Position numbers and translations under genes: made by a program | Source of the DNA: an uncultured Litoreibacter sp. | GTDB taxonomy: Bacteria; Pseudomonadota; Alphaproteobacteria; Rhodobacterales; Rhodobacteraceae | Assembly: GCA_938030665.1 (NCBI GenBank) | Contig: CALHHY010000055.1 | Span: 1 to 48,583 of the forward strand | DNA: 48,583 bases | Reading direction: 5' to 3' | Shown: positions 8,214 to 17,671 of the stretch, one piece after another | How the letters are laid out: each line of letters opens with the position of its first letter | How positions within the stretch are numbered: the first letter of the stretch is position 1 | The notes under the pieces: generated by a model | Told to the model about the DNA's origin: nothing | Seen by the model: the letters and a program-made list of their open reading frames with translations, nothing else | Databases searched by the model: none

Positions 8214-8705
8214 ATGCGCACTGGTCTGTATCCCGGCACGTTCGATCCCATAACCCTTGGCCATAGCGACATTATTCGCCGGGCTTGCTCGCTTGTGGAC
8301 CGGCTGGTCATCGGCGTGGCCATCAACCGCGACAAGGGGCCGCTTTTCTCGTTGGAGGAGCGGGTGGCGATGATTGAGGCGGAATGCGAAAGCCTCAGCA
8401 AGCACACGGGTTGCGAGATAGTGGCCCACCCGTTTGAGAACCTGCTGATCCATTGCGCGCGCGACGTCGGGGCCTCGCTGATCGTGAGGGGCCTGCGCGC
8501 GGTGGCGGATTTCGAATATGAGTACCAGATGGTCGGCATGAACCGCGCCATGGATGACAGCGTCGAGACCGTGTTCCTGATGGCCGAGGCGCAGCATCAG
8601 GCGATTGCCTCCAAACTGGTTAAGGAAATTGCGCGGCTTGGTGGCGATATCTCGAATTTCGTGACACCAGCGGTCGCGGAAGCGTTAAAGACCAAGCTGG
8701 GATAG
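8214..8705 (+). CDS. coaD: Pantetheine-phosphate adenylyltransferase
   Basis: Transfers AMP from ATP to 4'-phosphopantetheine, giving dephospho-CoA in coenzyme A synthesis. The 163-aa protein has normal family length. It shows the nucleotidyltransferase motif YPGTFDPITLGH (His17 of the GH pair), the phosphopantetheine-binding stretch RGLRAVADFEYE, and the MNR motif of bacterial CoaD. ATG 8214 follows AGAAAGG. It lies between the CBS gene and the cyclophilin pair; co-transcription is possible but not shown. Confidence 0.97.
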   Translation: MRTGLYPGTFDPITLGHSDIIRRACSLVDRLVIGVAINRDKGPLFSLEERVAMIEAECESLSKHTGCEIVAHPFENLLIHCARDVGASLIVRGLRAVADFEYEYQMVGMNRAMDDSVETVFLMAEAQHQAIASKLVKEIARLGGDISNFVTPAVAEALKTKLG

Positions 8706-8769
8706 CGGCTTTTCCTTCGCCGCCGCGCGCATTAAGTGTGACGTCAAAGCAAACCGGAGGACCCGCCAG

Positions 8770-9276
8770 ATGGCCGAGATCAAAGACCCTGAAAACACCA
8801 TTCTGATGGAGCTGAAAGACGGCACCGTCAAAATCGAGCTGCTGCCTGATGTGGCACCCAAACATGTCGAGCGGATGAAAGAGCTGGCCCGGGCAGGCGC
8901 CTATGACAACGTGGTTTTCCACCGCGTCATTGACGGCTTCATGGCGCAGACCGGTGACGTGTCCAATGGCAATATGGACAAGGAATTTAACCTGCGTATG
9001 GCGGGCACCGGCGGCTCGGATCTCCCTGATCTGCCGGCTGAATTCTCCAAAGTACCGCATGCGCGAGGCTCGATCGGCGCGGCGCGGTCTTCAAACCCCA
9101 ACAGCGCGAATTCGCAGTTCTTCATTAATTTCAAGGATAATGATTTCCTGAACGGCCAATATACCGTCTATGGCCAGGTCATCGAAGGGATGGAGCATGT
9201 CGATGCCATCGCCCGTGGCGAGCCGCCGGCGGAGCCAGACCGGATGATCTCCGTCAAGGTGGCAGCCGATGCGTAA
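8770..9276 (+). CDS. Cyclophilin-type peptidyl-prolyl isomerase, cytoplasmic
   Basis: Catalyses cis-trans isomerisation of X-Pro bonds. The 168-aa protein has no signal peptide. The active-site stretch is intact: VVFHRVIDGFMAQTGD with the catalytic Arg, NSANSQFFI, and FLNGQYTV. A GGAGG site precedes the ATG. Its TAA overlaps the start of the next gene by 8 nt. The two proteins are clearly paralogous along their length, so this looks like a tandem duplication in which the downstream copy is exported. Confidence 0.95.
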   Translation: MAEIKDPENTILMELKDGTVKIELLPDVAPKHVERMKELARAGAYDNVVFHRVIDGFMAQTGDVSNGNMDKEFNLRMAGTGGSDLPDLPAEFSKVPHARGSIGAARSSNPNSANSQFFINFKDNDFLNGQYTVYGQVIEGMEHVDAIARGEPPAEPDRMISVKVAADA

Positions 9277-9811
9277 ATTTATTCTCGCCTGCGCGCTTTC
9301 CGCCAGCCCCGCCTTCGCCACCGGCCTTGAGATCGAAGTGGCCGGCAAGGGCATGATCAAGATTGACCTGCTGGAAGATGTGGCCCCGCAACATGTGGAG
9401 CAGATCACCAAGATCGCCAAGGAAGGCGCTTATGACGGCATCGTCTTTCACCGCGTGATCGACGGTTTTATGGCGCAGACCGGTGATGTGGAGCATGGCA
9501 AGGCCCAAGGTCCGCTGAACCGTGCGGGCACGGGCGGGTCGCAATATGACGACCTGCCGGCTGAGTTCTCCGACATCAACTACGCGCGCGGTGTCGTTGG
9601 CATGGCACGAGCGCAAAGCCCGAATTCGGCCAACAGCCAGTTCTTCATTATGTTCGACGAGGGCAGCTTCCTGAACGGGCAATACACCGTGGTCGGCCGG
9701 GTCACCGAGGGCATGGACGTGGTTGACGCGATCACGCGCGGCGACGGGCCAAACGGTGCTTTCGTAAACGCCGAGCAGGACGTGATGGATAAGGTTTCGG
9801 TCACCGAATAA
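9269..9811 (+). CDS. Cyclophilin-type peptidyl-prolyl isomerase, exported
   Basis: Paralogue of the preceding gene with the same catalytic blocks (FHRVIDGFMAQTGD, NSANSQFF, FLNGQYTV), but with an N-terminal signal peptide (MRKFILACALSASPAFA, cleavage near residue 17), so a periplasmic foldase. It is 180 aa long. The start codon lies inside the end of the upstream gene (8-nt overlap), implying a two-gene operon with coupled translation. A cytoplasmic/periplasmic pair from one message would supply the isomerase to both compartments. Confidence 0.94.
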   Translation: MRKFILACALSASPAFATGLEIEVAGKGMIKIDLLEDVAPQHVEQITKIAKEGAYDGIVFHRVIDGFMAQTGDVEHGKAQGPLNRAGTGGSQYDDLPAEFSDINYARGVVGMARAQSPNSANSQFFIMFDEGSFLNGQYTVVGRVTEGMDVVDAITRGDGPNGAFVNAEQDVMDKVSVTE

Positions 9812-9900
9812 TCACCTGTCGTCACCCTGCCGTGAGGTGGGGTGACGCCGCGCGGGCCAACAGGCAAACTCCGGCTGTTCTGATCCGGGGAGTTTTTCAC

Positions 9901-10869
9901 ATGGCTCGATATTTTCTGTCCATCGCATGCGTGTTGCTAGCCGGTTTTCAGGCCCTTTCTGCGCAGGCGCAGTTGAATGTCTCCACCTGGCAATGGCCCG
10001 ACACCGATTTTGAACGGACCACCGTCGACCTTTCCGAGATCCGCTCAGGCGGGCCGGGCAAGGACGGCATCCCTGCCGTCGATGATCCAAGCTTTATTCC
10101 CGTCAACGACGAGGACCGCCTGTCCCCGCGCGAACCGGTGATCGCGCTAGAGATCGGCAGCACCCCGCGCGCCTATCCGATCCGTTATTTTATGGTGCAT
10201 GAGATCGTAAATGACGTGGTGGATGGCCGCCCCGTCGCGGTCACCTTCTGCCCGCTCTGCAACTCCGCCATGGTGTTTGAGGCAACCGTGCAGGGCCGCG
10301 CATTGGAGTTTGGCGTGACCGGCAACCTGCGTCATTCCGACATGGTGATGTATGACCGCCAGACCGAAAGCTGGTGGCAGCAGGCGCTTGGTGAGGGGAT
10401 CGTTGGGCAGTTTGCCGGGGTCTCTCTGGCGCAGCTCCCCAGCTGGATGGAAAGCTGGGAGGCCTTCAAGACCCGCAACCCCGCCGGCCTGGTGCTGGAC
10501 GCCCCGCGCCGCAATTTCAACTACGGCAACAACCCTTACGTGAATTATGACAGCTCCGACCGGCCGTTTCTGTATACCGGCGACCTGCCCCCCCATGGCA
10601 TCGACCCGCTGGCCCGTGTCGTGCGGGTGGGGGATAGGGCCTGGCCGCTAACCCGGCTCAGCAAGGTGGGTCGCATCTCAGAGGACGGGGTTATTCTCAG
10701 CTATGTGGGGCAGCAGGCCTCCGCCCTTGATACGGGCGATATCCGTGACGGGCGTGCTGTCGGCGCGATCCGTGTGCAGGACGAGCAGGGGCGCAACCTT
10801 GCGCATGATGTGATGTTTGCCTTTGCCTTTCACGCTTTCTGGCCCGATGGGACCTGGCGGATCAACTGA
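9901..10869 (+). CDS. DUF3179 domain protein, exported
   Basis: Exported protein of unknown biochemical role. The 322-aa product begins with a signal peptide (MARYFLSIACVLL, cleavage after LSAQA). The DUF3179 core is recognisable by PIRYFMVHEIVNDVVDG, FCPLCNSAMVF with its CxxC pair, and the later GNNPYVNYD block. ATG 9901 follows GGGGAG; an upstream in-frame GTG would place residues before the signal peptide and is rejected. Its last 40 nt overlap the end of the opposite-strand gene that follows. No function is proposed. Confidence 0.88.
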   Translation: MARYFLSIACVLLAGFQALSAQAQLNVSTWQWPDTDFERTTVDLSEIRSGGPGKDGIPAVDDPSFIPVNDEDRLSPREPVIALEIGSTPRAYPIRYFMVHEIVNDVVDGRPVAVTFCPLCNSAMVFEATVQGRALEFGVTGNLRHSDMVMYDRQTESWWQQALGEGIVGQFAGVSLAQLPSWMESWEAFKTRNPAGLVLDAPRRNFNYGNNPYVNYDSSDRPFLYTGDLPPHGIDPLARVVRVGDRAWPLTRLSKVGRISEDGVILSYVGQQASALDTGDIRDGRAVGAIRVQDEQGRNLAHDVMFAFAFHAFWPDGTWRIN

Positions 10870-11672
10870 CGCCGTAGCGGTGAGAGGCCCGGCAGGCTGA
10901 TCCATGTGCCGCCCAAACCCCGCGCCTTGGCCCCGGTGCCCAGCTTGAATTGCGCGAGGCCCGGTGCGTTTGCGCGGTCCAGCGTGCCCAGATCCAGCCG
11001 CACCACGCCTTTTCGCGCAAAATGCGCGGCGGCGCGCCATAGCATCAGCCGGTGCGCGCCCAGCTTCTTGCCCAATGGGGTCACGTGAGAGATATGGTAG
11101 GTCGCGGCCTTGCCGTGACGCAGAAACACCATGCCCGCCACCAGCTCCCCCCCACGCCGCGCCTCTATCAGGGTCGCGTCCTTCGGGTGCAACGTGGCCC
11201 AGGCGCGGGTCAGCCAAAGGGGCAGGGCGCGGTAACCCCGCTCCCGCGCTTGACGCTGTTCAGCAATCAGCAACCAATGATCCCCTGAGGGCGGCATGCT
11301 GGTGATCGAGAGTTTAAGCCTTGCATCCTGCGCCCGTTCCAGACCGTGACGCCACGTCTTGCGCAGTTGCGCGGCTAACTTATCAGTGGGGTGGGAGATG
11401 TCCCATTCAGCGACCTCAACTGGCGCACGCAGCCGCCAGAACCCGGCGCCGCGCATGCTGTCATCAGACGGGTCATCCGGTGTGAAAAGAACCGTGCAGC
11501 CCTTGGGGCGGGGCGCATCCAGCATCTCTGCCCTGCCACGGGAAATGAGGCCAACGGGTAGAGGTCCCACCCGCCGCAGCAGCATATGGCCATGCGCGGT
11601 CTCAACGACTTGCCTGCCGTTGGCACGCAGACAAGCGGCGAAATGGGGGTGTTGTTGGAGGGGCAGCAACAT
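10830..11672 (-). CDS. GNAT/FemAB-like acyltransferase, substrate unknown
   Basis: The 280-aa protein resembles the FemAB/BioF2-like branch of the GNAT fold: an N-terminal half of weak similarity, then RKTWRHGLERAQ followed by a typical acyl-CoA-binding GNAT core (GGELVAGMVFLRHG, THAHRLML-like GAHRLMLW, RLDLGTLD). Such proteins transfer amino-acyl or acyl groups, often to cell-wall or lipid substrates, but no substrate is indicated here. ATG 11672 is chosen because it gives the short N terminus common in relatives; an in-frame GTG at 11693 adds seven residues. It converges with the DUF3179 gene and overlaps it by 40 nt. It follows tyrS on the same strand. Confidence 0.7.
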   Translation of the reverse strand: MLLPLQQHPHFAACLRANGRQVVETAHGHMLLRRVGPLPVGLISRGRAEMLDAPRPKGCTVLFTPDDPSDDSMRGAGFWRLRAPVEVAEWDISHPTDKLAAQLRKTWRHGLERAQDARLKLSITSMPPSGDHWLLIAEQRQARERGYRALPLWLTRAWATLHPKDATLIEARRGGELVAGMVFLRHGKAATYHISHVTPLGKKLGAHRLMLWRAAAHFARKGVVRLDLGTLDRANAPGLAQFKLGTGAKARGLGGTWISLPGLSPLRRQLIRQVPSGQKA

Positions 11673-11707
11673 GGGCTGAGCCTGCCAGCCCACGGGTTAA
11701 GGGGGTG

Positions 11708-12958
11708 TTAACCGAGGCGCACCAAAGCATGACGCTTTTTGCCCGCGCTGAGCTTGATTGGCTCGGCCAGGTCGGCCGGGGTCATGAAGAGCCCTGCATC
11801 GGTCAGCTCCGCGTCATTCAGCTTGGCGCCGCCTTCGGCGATCAGGCGTTTGGCCTCTTTGCCGGAGCCTGCAAGACCGGAGCGCACGATAAGCTGCACG
11901 ATGGAAATACCTTCGCCCAACTCCGCCGCATCGAGGGTCAGGGTCGGCAAGTCATCGCCCGTCCCGCCCTTCTCGAACACTTCGCGGGCGGTTGCCTCCG
12001 CGGCGGTGGCGGCGTCAGCGCCATGCAGCAAGGTTGTGACTTCGCGGGCGAGGATGATCTTGGCTTCGTTGATCTCCGACCCTTCCAAAGCGCCCAAACG
12101 GTCGCATTCGTCCAGCGGCAATTCGGTGAACAGTTTCAAAAACTTGCCCGTGTCCGCATCCGTCGTGTTGCGCCAGAATTGCCAGAACTCATAGGGGCTG
12201 AGCATGTCACCATTCAGCCAGACCGCGCCGCCTTGGGACTTGCCCATCTTGCGCCCGTCGCTGGTGGTCAGAAGCGGGGTCGTGAGGCCGTAAATTTCGT
12301 GATCAAGCACACGGCGCGTCAGGTCGATGCCGTTGACGATATTGCCCCATTGGTCGGAGCCGCCCATCTGCAGCAAACAGCCATAACGGCGGTTCAGCTC
12401 CAGGAAGTCATAGGCCTGTAGGCTCATGTAGTTGAATTCAAGGAAGGAGAGCGACTGCTCCCGGTCCAGCCGCGATTTGACGCTTTCAAAGGACAGCATC
12501 CGGTTGACCGAGAAATGTCGCCCGATATCGCGCAGAAATTCCAGGTAGTTCAGCCCGTCCAGCCATTCCGCGTTGTTGAGCATGATCGCGTCAGTGCCGT
12601 CTTCGCCGTAGGACAGGTATTTTGCAAAGACCTGCTGCATCCCGTCGATATTCGCGGCGATCGCGGCCTCGTCCAGCAAAGGCCGCTCGTCGGAGCGGAA
12701 GGAGGGGTCGCCCACTTTCGTCGTGCCGCCGCCCATCAGCGTGATCGGCTTGCCACCGGTTTTCTGAAACCACCGCAGCACCATGATATTCATCAGATGG
12801 CCCACATGCAGCGACTTGGCCGTCGCGTCATAGCCGATATAGGCCGGCACCACCCCGGCGATCAGCGCCTCGTCCAACCCTTGGTAATCGGTACAATCAG
12901 CCAGATATCCACGGTCGATCATCACGCGCAGAAACTCTGATTTGGGGTGGTATGCCAT
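11708..12958 (-). CDS. tyrS: Tyrosyl-tRNA synthetase
   Basis: Class I aminoacyl-tRNA synthetase charging tRNA-Tyr. The 416-aa protein has the HIGH-type motif HVGH (residues 51-54), the KMSKS-type motif KMGKS, the tyrosine-binding stretch [11 protein letters not shown], and a C-terminal S4-like RNA-binding domain ([17 protein letters not shown]). The start MAYHPKSEF is chosen because it matches the usual N terminus; a GTG nine codons upstream is in frame. Divergent from anmK with only 59 nt between the starts, so both promoters are squeezed into or overlap that interval. Confidence 0.97.
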   Translation of the reverse strand: MAYHPKSEFLRVMIDRGYLADCTDYQGLDEALIAGVVPAYIGYDATAKSLHVGHLMNIMVLRWFQKTGGKPITLMGGGTTKVGDPSFRSDERPLLDEAAIAANIDGMQQVFAKYLSYGEDGTDAIMLNNAEWLDGLNYLEFLRDIGRHFSVNRMLSFESVKSRLDREQSLSFLEFNYMSLQAYDFLELNRRYGCLLQMGGSDQWGNIVNGIDLTRRVLDHEIYGLTTPLLTTSDGRKMGKSQGGAVWLNGDMLSPYEFWQFWRNTTDADTGKFLKLFTELPLDECDRLGALEGSEINEAKIILAREVTTLLHGADAATAAEATAREVFEKGGTGDDLPTLTLDAAELGEGISIVQLIVRSGLAGSGKEAKRLIAEGGAKLNDAELTDAGLFMTPADLAEPIKLSAGKKRHALVRLG

Positions 12959-13017
12959 GCCGTTTCCGTCCAGTATTTTTGCCACGGTATACGCATCTGC
13001 TGGCGCAAGGGGAAGCG

Positions 13018-14112
13018 GTGAAAATCACTCAACCGATCTGGGCCTTGGGCGCGATGTCCGGCACGTCGCTGGACGGCGTGGATGCCGCGCTGATCAAAAC
13101 CGACGGAGAGGTGATCGCGGGTTTCGGCCGGCACGATTTCCGCCCCTACAGCGCGGCAGAGCAGGCAAAGCTGCGCGCGGCCCTGGGGCAGTGGCATGGA
13201 TACCCGGACGTGGCCGCGGCCCAAGAGGTGGTGGAAGCTGCCCATGCCGCGCTGCTTGCACAGTTCAAAGCGGAGATTGTGGGCTTCCATGGCCAGACAC
13301 TGGCACATAACCCCGCCGGGCGTGGCACGCATCAGGCGGGCGACGGCTCGGTTCTGGCTGACCTGCTGAAAACGCCGGTGGTCTGGGATTTCCGCAGCGC
13401 TGACGTCGGCCTCGGCGGGCAGGGCGCGCCGCTGGCGCCGTTCTTTCACTTCGCCTGCGCCAAATGGATGGGTGCACAGACGCCAGTCGGGTTCCTGAAC
13501 CTGGGTGGGGTGGGCAACCTGACCTATGTCGATCCGAGCCGCGGAAAGCCCGAGGATAAGGGCGCCTTGCTCGCCTTTGATACCGGGCCTGCCAACGCGC
13601 CGATCAATGATCTGATGCAGCTGCGGCGCGGGTTGGCCTTTGACGCGGATGGTGCCTGTGCTGCGGAAGGCACACCCGATGCCGCGATTGTGGACCGTTT
13701 TTTGGGCCATGGTTACTTCTTCAAAATACCGCCCAAGTCGCTGGATAGAAACGATTTTGACTTCCTGTCGGAGGCGGTAAGCGCGTTGAGCGATTCAGAT
13801 GCGGCAGCCACGTTGACCGCCTGCTGTGCTGCGGCTGTCGGGCGCGCGCTTCAACATCTGCCGCAGCCACTGAAGCTCCTTTACGTTGCCGGGGGCGGCA
13901 GGCGGAACCCCACGATGCTGCGCTACCTGCGCGAGATCACCGGCCTTGATATCCGCGCGGTGGAGGATGTCGGACTGAACGGCGACATGCTGGAGGCGCA
14001 GGCCTTTGGCTATCTGGCGGTGCGGGTGGCCCGCGGCCTGCCCACAAGCTGCGCCTCGACAACGGGGGTGCTGGCGACAATTGGCGGCGGGGTGATCAGT
14101 TATCCGGGCTAG
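13018..14112 (+). CDS. anmK: Anhydro-N-acetylmuramic acid kinase
   Basis: Phosphorylates and ring-opens 1,6-anhydro-MurNAc to MurNAc-6-phosphate in cell-wall recycling; cytoplasmic, ASKHA fold. The 364-aa protein carries the signature [14 protein letters not shown] (11-24), HGQTLAHNP, the [12 protein letters not shown] nucleotide site and [11 protein letters not shown] near the C terminus. GTG 13018 is chosen since AAGGGGA lies 5 nt upstream and [11 protein letters not shown] fits relatives; in-frame extension upstream to 12952 would overlap tyrS. Its stop overlaps the convergent cupin gene by 4 nt. Confidence 0.95.
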   Translation: MKITQPIWALGAMSGTSLDGVDAALIKTDGEVIAGFGRHDFRPYSAAEQAKLRAALGQWHGYPDVAAAQEVVEAAHAALLAQFKAEIVGFHGQTLAHNPAGRGTHQAGDGSVLADLLKTPVVWDFRSADVGLGGQGAPLAPFFHFACAKWMGAQTPVGFLNLGGVGNLTYVDPSRGKPEDKGALLAFDTGPANAPINDLMQLRRGLAFDADGACAAEGTPDAAIVDRFLGHGYFFKIPPKSLDRNDFDFLSEAVSALSDSDAAATLTACCAAAVGRALQHLPQPLKLLYVAGGGRRNPTMLRYLREITGLDIRAVEDVGLNGDMLEAQAFGYLAVRVARGLPTSCASTTGVLATIGGGVISYPG

Positions 14113-14537
14113 GGTCTTGACCGCGGAATATCGAACCCGTCCGGTGCCAGCTCGAAACCGTCAAACTGAAACCCCGGTGAGACGGTGCAGCCAACCAAGG
14201 CCCAGCCATCAGGGGCCGAAGCCGCTTGCCACCAGCCTTTTGGGACGACGATTTGCGGGGCCTCACCTGCAGTGAAATCTGGGCCCAATCTGTGGTCTAA
14301 TGCAGGGCCTTCCGACGTCTCGGCAAGTGACAGAACCAGCGTAGTTCCCGCATAGAAATGCCAGATCTCGCCGGCATCGACGCGGTGCCAATGCGACCGC
14401 TCTCCCTCCCTCAGCAGGAAATAGATGCAGGTGCCCGCAGGCCTTCCGGGGCCTTCTGCAACCCAGGTCTGGCGGTACCAGCCGCCTTCGGGATGCGGGG
14501 CCAGATCAAGCCGCGCAATCATATCATCAGCGTTCAT
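14109..14537 (-). CDS. DUF985 cupin-domain protein
   Basis: Small single-domain cupin of 142 aa, function not established. Family signatures are [11 protein letters not shown] at the N terminus, the first cupin motif around [17 protein letters not shown] with its metal-type His residues, and VPKGWWQA plus GCTVSPGF near the end. The start [10 protein letters not shown] is preferred; the frame is open for a further 30 codons upstream without family similarity. It converges on anmK with a 4-nt overlap. DUF985 is widespread as a stand-alone protein, so no partner can be read from context. Confidence 0.88.
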   Translation of the reverse strand: MNADDMIARLDLAPHPEGGWYRQTWVAEGPGRPAGTCIYFLLREGERSHWHRVDAGEIWHFYAGTTLVLSLAETSEGPALDHRLGPDFTAGEAPQIVVPKGWWQAASAPDGWALVGCTVSPGFQFDGFELAPDGFDIPRSRP

Positions 14538-14630
14538 GGCCCACATTCTGCCGCGCGACGCGGGAACCCGCAACGCCAAAGCAAGTTTGGTACGGCAACG
14601 GTGCAGTGCCGACAGCATAAGGATCATAAG

Positions 14631-14747
14631 ATGAGCTGCCGCACAGGTAACAAGGTAGAATGGGATTGGGGAATTGGCACCGGGTCCGATGACGACCCTG
14701 CGCTTTATATCGCGCAGGATGACGGATCATGGGTGCTCAAGGCCTGA
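14631..14747 (+). CDS. 38-aa microgene resembling an internally deleted DUF2945 (Tudor-like) protein
   Basis: A short gene with a strong Shine-Dalgarno (AAGGAT at 14619-14624, 6-nt spacing) and an ATG. The product starts MSCRTGNKVEWDWGIGTG, much like the N terminus of DUF2945 proteins, then passes directly into DDDPALYIAQDDGSWVLKA, much like their C terminus. The central 25-30 residues normally between these blocks are missing. Length and similarity are read by eye. It may be a decayed remnant, although the frame and ribosome site are intact, or a real minimal version. Confidence 0.5.
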   Translation: MSCRTGNKVEWDWGIGTGSDDDPALYIAQDDGSWVLKA

Positions 14748-14788
14748 GTTTCGCCGCCGCAGAATATCAGTCCTGAGCCTGAGGCCCG

Positions 14789-16156
14789 CTAGTTGGCGGG
14801 ATCGGGGCGAATACATACCGTGACGGTGGTGCCTGCGTTGATCACGCTTTTGATCCGCATGCCGCCGCCTGATTGTTCTGCAAAGCCGCGCGCCATGGAC
14901 AGGCCGAGCCCAGACCCCCTTCCCGGCGGTTTTGTCGTAAAGAATGGCTCGGTCACTTTTGCCAGGGTCGCGGCGTCCATGCCCGCGCCGGTGTCGGTGA
15001 CGCTGAAGCAGATGTAACGGGCCTTGGGCAAGGTGCTGCCCATCATATCCAACACTCCGTATTCCTCGCTTACCCGCAGATCAAGATGCCCGGGCCGGCC
15101 GTCCAATGCGTCGCGGGCATTCAGTGCTAGGTTCATCACTGCTGCCGTCAACTGGCCCGCATCCACGTAAACCGGGCCGGTGACTTCTCCCAATTGCAGG
15201 CTGGTTTGGATTGTCTCGGGCAGGGGACGAAAAGCCAGTGTTTCGAATTCAGACGCCCATTTTGACAGGTGCAGTTCCTGGGGGGCCAAGCGCGACTGAC
15301 GTGAAAATGCCAGCAGTTGGGCGATGACCTCGGCCGCGCGGCTGGCCGCTTTATGCGCTTCATTCACGACCTCTTTCTGCTCTACGGGATCGTTCAGCTC
15401 GTCATAAAGCTCAAGGTTGCCTTTGACGACCGTCAGCAGGTTGTTGAAGTCATGCGCGACGCCGCCCGTCAGCCTGCCAATCGCCTGAATTTTATGGTCA
15501 TGAACGGAGGCCCGCCTTGCGTCCTCAAGCCTCTCATGGGTAGCGATGATGCCAAGCTGCGCGGTGGCGTAGTACGTCCCAACCGCAACTGCGCCGACCA
15601 GGATCACCAGTCGTTCGGCAAATGTTGTGCTGTCGATGGCCTCCCAATAGGCGGCGTAGCAGACGTAAAGCAACATGCAGGCGATGTCCCAATACATGAT
15701 TGGGGTCCGTCCGCGATGCCGGGCCAGATTGAACATCGCATGCCCCGCCATCCCGCAAACGGCCAGAGCGTGCATCGCGTTTTCCTCCAACGCGTAGAGG
15801 TAGAGCGGCATGATCATGAAAATGCCGGAGCTGACCATATTGCCCAGCAACAGCGCGCGATAGGTCATGTCGCTGACCGGTCCGCGGGCCCGACTTAATG
15901 CGAATGAATACAGCGTGTTGACGCAAAGATACCCGCCCCACCAAACCAGTATCACCACAGACTGGGTCGCATAGAACAGCGCCCATCCGGCCAAGGTGAC
16001 AACGAGGTAGCGGAGCGCAAAATCCAACAACGAGCCGATATCGGCGTCGCGCAGCTTCGCCAAGATCACCTCCCGCCGGTGATCGGTTTGAGCATCGAAA
16101 TGGGACGGCTCGTGCAAAATGCCCTCACTCACAAAGCTGTGAACGAACCTTTCCAT
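14789..16156 (-). CDS. Membrane histidine kinase, no partner regulator in window
   Basis: Two-component sensor kinase of 455 aa. The N-terminal third has about six hydrophobic segments (roughly residues 45-65, 66-88, 100-122, 128-146, 153-172, 182-205) and no large periplasmic loop, so the signal is probably sensed in the membrane. It has a HisKA H-box with His235 in GGVAHDFNNLL, an N-box with NLALNARDAL (342-351), DTGAGM (388-393), EPFFTTK and a GLGL box (416-419). There is no receiver domain. It lies 59 nt downstream of eno on the same strand with no terminator between, so it may be read from the eno transcript. The cognate regulator is not in this window. Confidence 0.92.
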   Translation of the reverse strand: MERFVHSFVSEGILHEPSHFDAQTDHRREVILAKLRDADIGSLLDFALRYLVVTLAGWALFYATQSVVILVWWGGYLCVNTLYSFALSRARGPVSDMTYRALLLGNMVSSGIFMIMPLYLYALEENAMHALAVCGMAGHAMFNLARHRGRTPIMYWDIACMLLYVCYAAYWEAIDSTTFAERLVILVGAVAVGTYYATAQLGIIATHERLEDARRASVHDHKIQAIGRLTGGVAHDFNNLLTVVKGNLELYDELNDPVEQKEVVNEAHKAASRAAEVIAQLLAFSRQSRLAPQELHLSKWASEFETLAFRPLPETIQTSLQLGEVTGPVYVDAGQLTAAVMNLALNARDALDGRPGHLDLRVSEEYGVLDMMGSTLPKARYICFSVTDTGAGMDAATLAKVTEPFFTTKPPGRGSGLGLSMARGFAEQSGGGMRIKSVINAGTTVTVCIRPDPAN

Positions 16157-16215
16157 GACGCGCGCCTCTGATCCAGAAAAATTTGTATTGGTCGGGCGGG
16201 ATATCAGTGGCGGTG

Positions 16216-17508
<1,293 letters not shown>

Positions 17509-17548
17509 TTAAGAACTGGGAGGGTTTCCTTTGTGGCAGGGTATAGTC

Positions 17549-17566
17549 GCCCCTCTGGGGAGGGGC
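17549..17566. other. Small GC hairpin upstream of eno
   Basis: A perfect 7-bp inverted repeat GCCCCTC (17549-17555)/GAGGGGC (17560-17566) with loop TGGG, 56 nt upstream of the eno start. There is no T-tract on either side, so it is not a terminator. It may be an operator or a leader hairpin; no function is assigned. Confidence 0.3.
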
Positions 17567-17594
17567 AAGGCGGCCAACGGTGAAGCCTTTTTTC

Positions 17595-17641
17595 AAACGA
17601 CCGAACCCGGCCACCATACGGTGACCGGGTTTAGGCCGTTT
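17595..17641 (-). terminator. Hairpin terminator after the LysM-TRAP gene
   Basis: A long stem: AACCCGG-C-CACC pairs with GGTG-A-CCGGGTT around loop ATAC. The single mismatch becomes a G-U pair in minus-strand RNA. The stem extends outward through AAACG/CGTTT. The U-tract is short, but the position 30 nt past the LysM-TRAP stop and the strand-specific pairing favour a minus-strand terminator. Confidence 0.6.
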
Positions 17642-17671
17642 TCTATTCGGATATCTGCCGAACCGGAAGCT

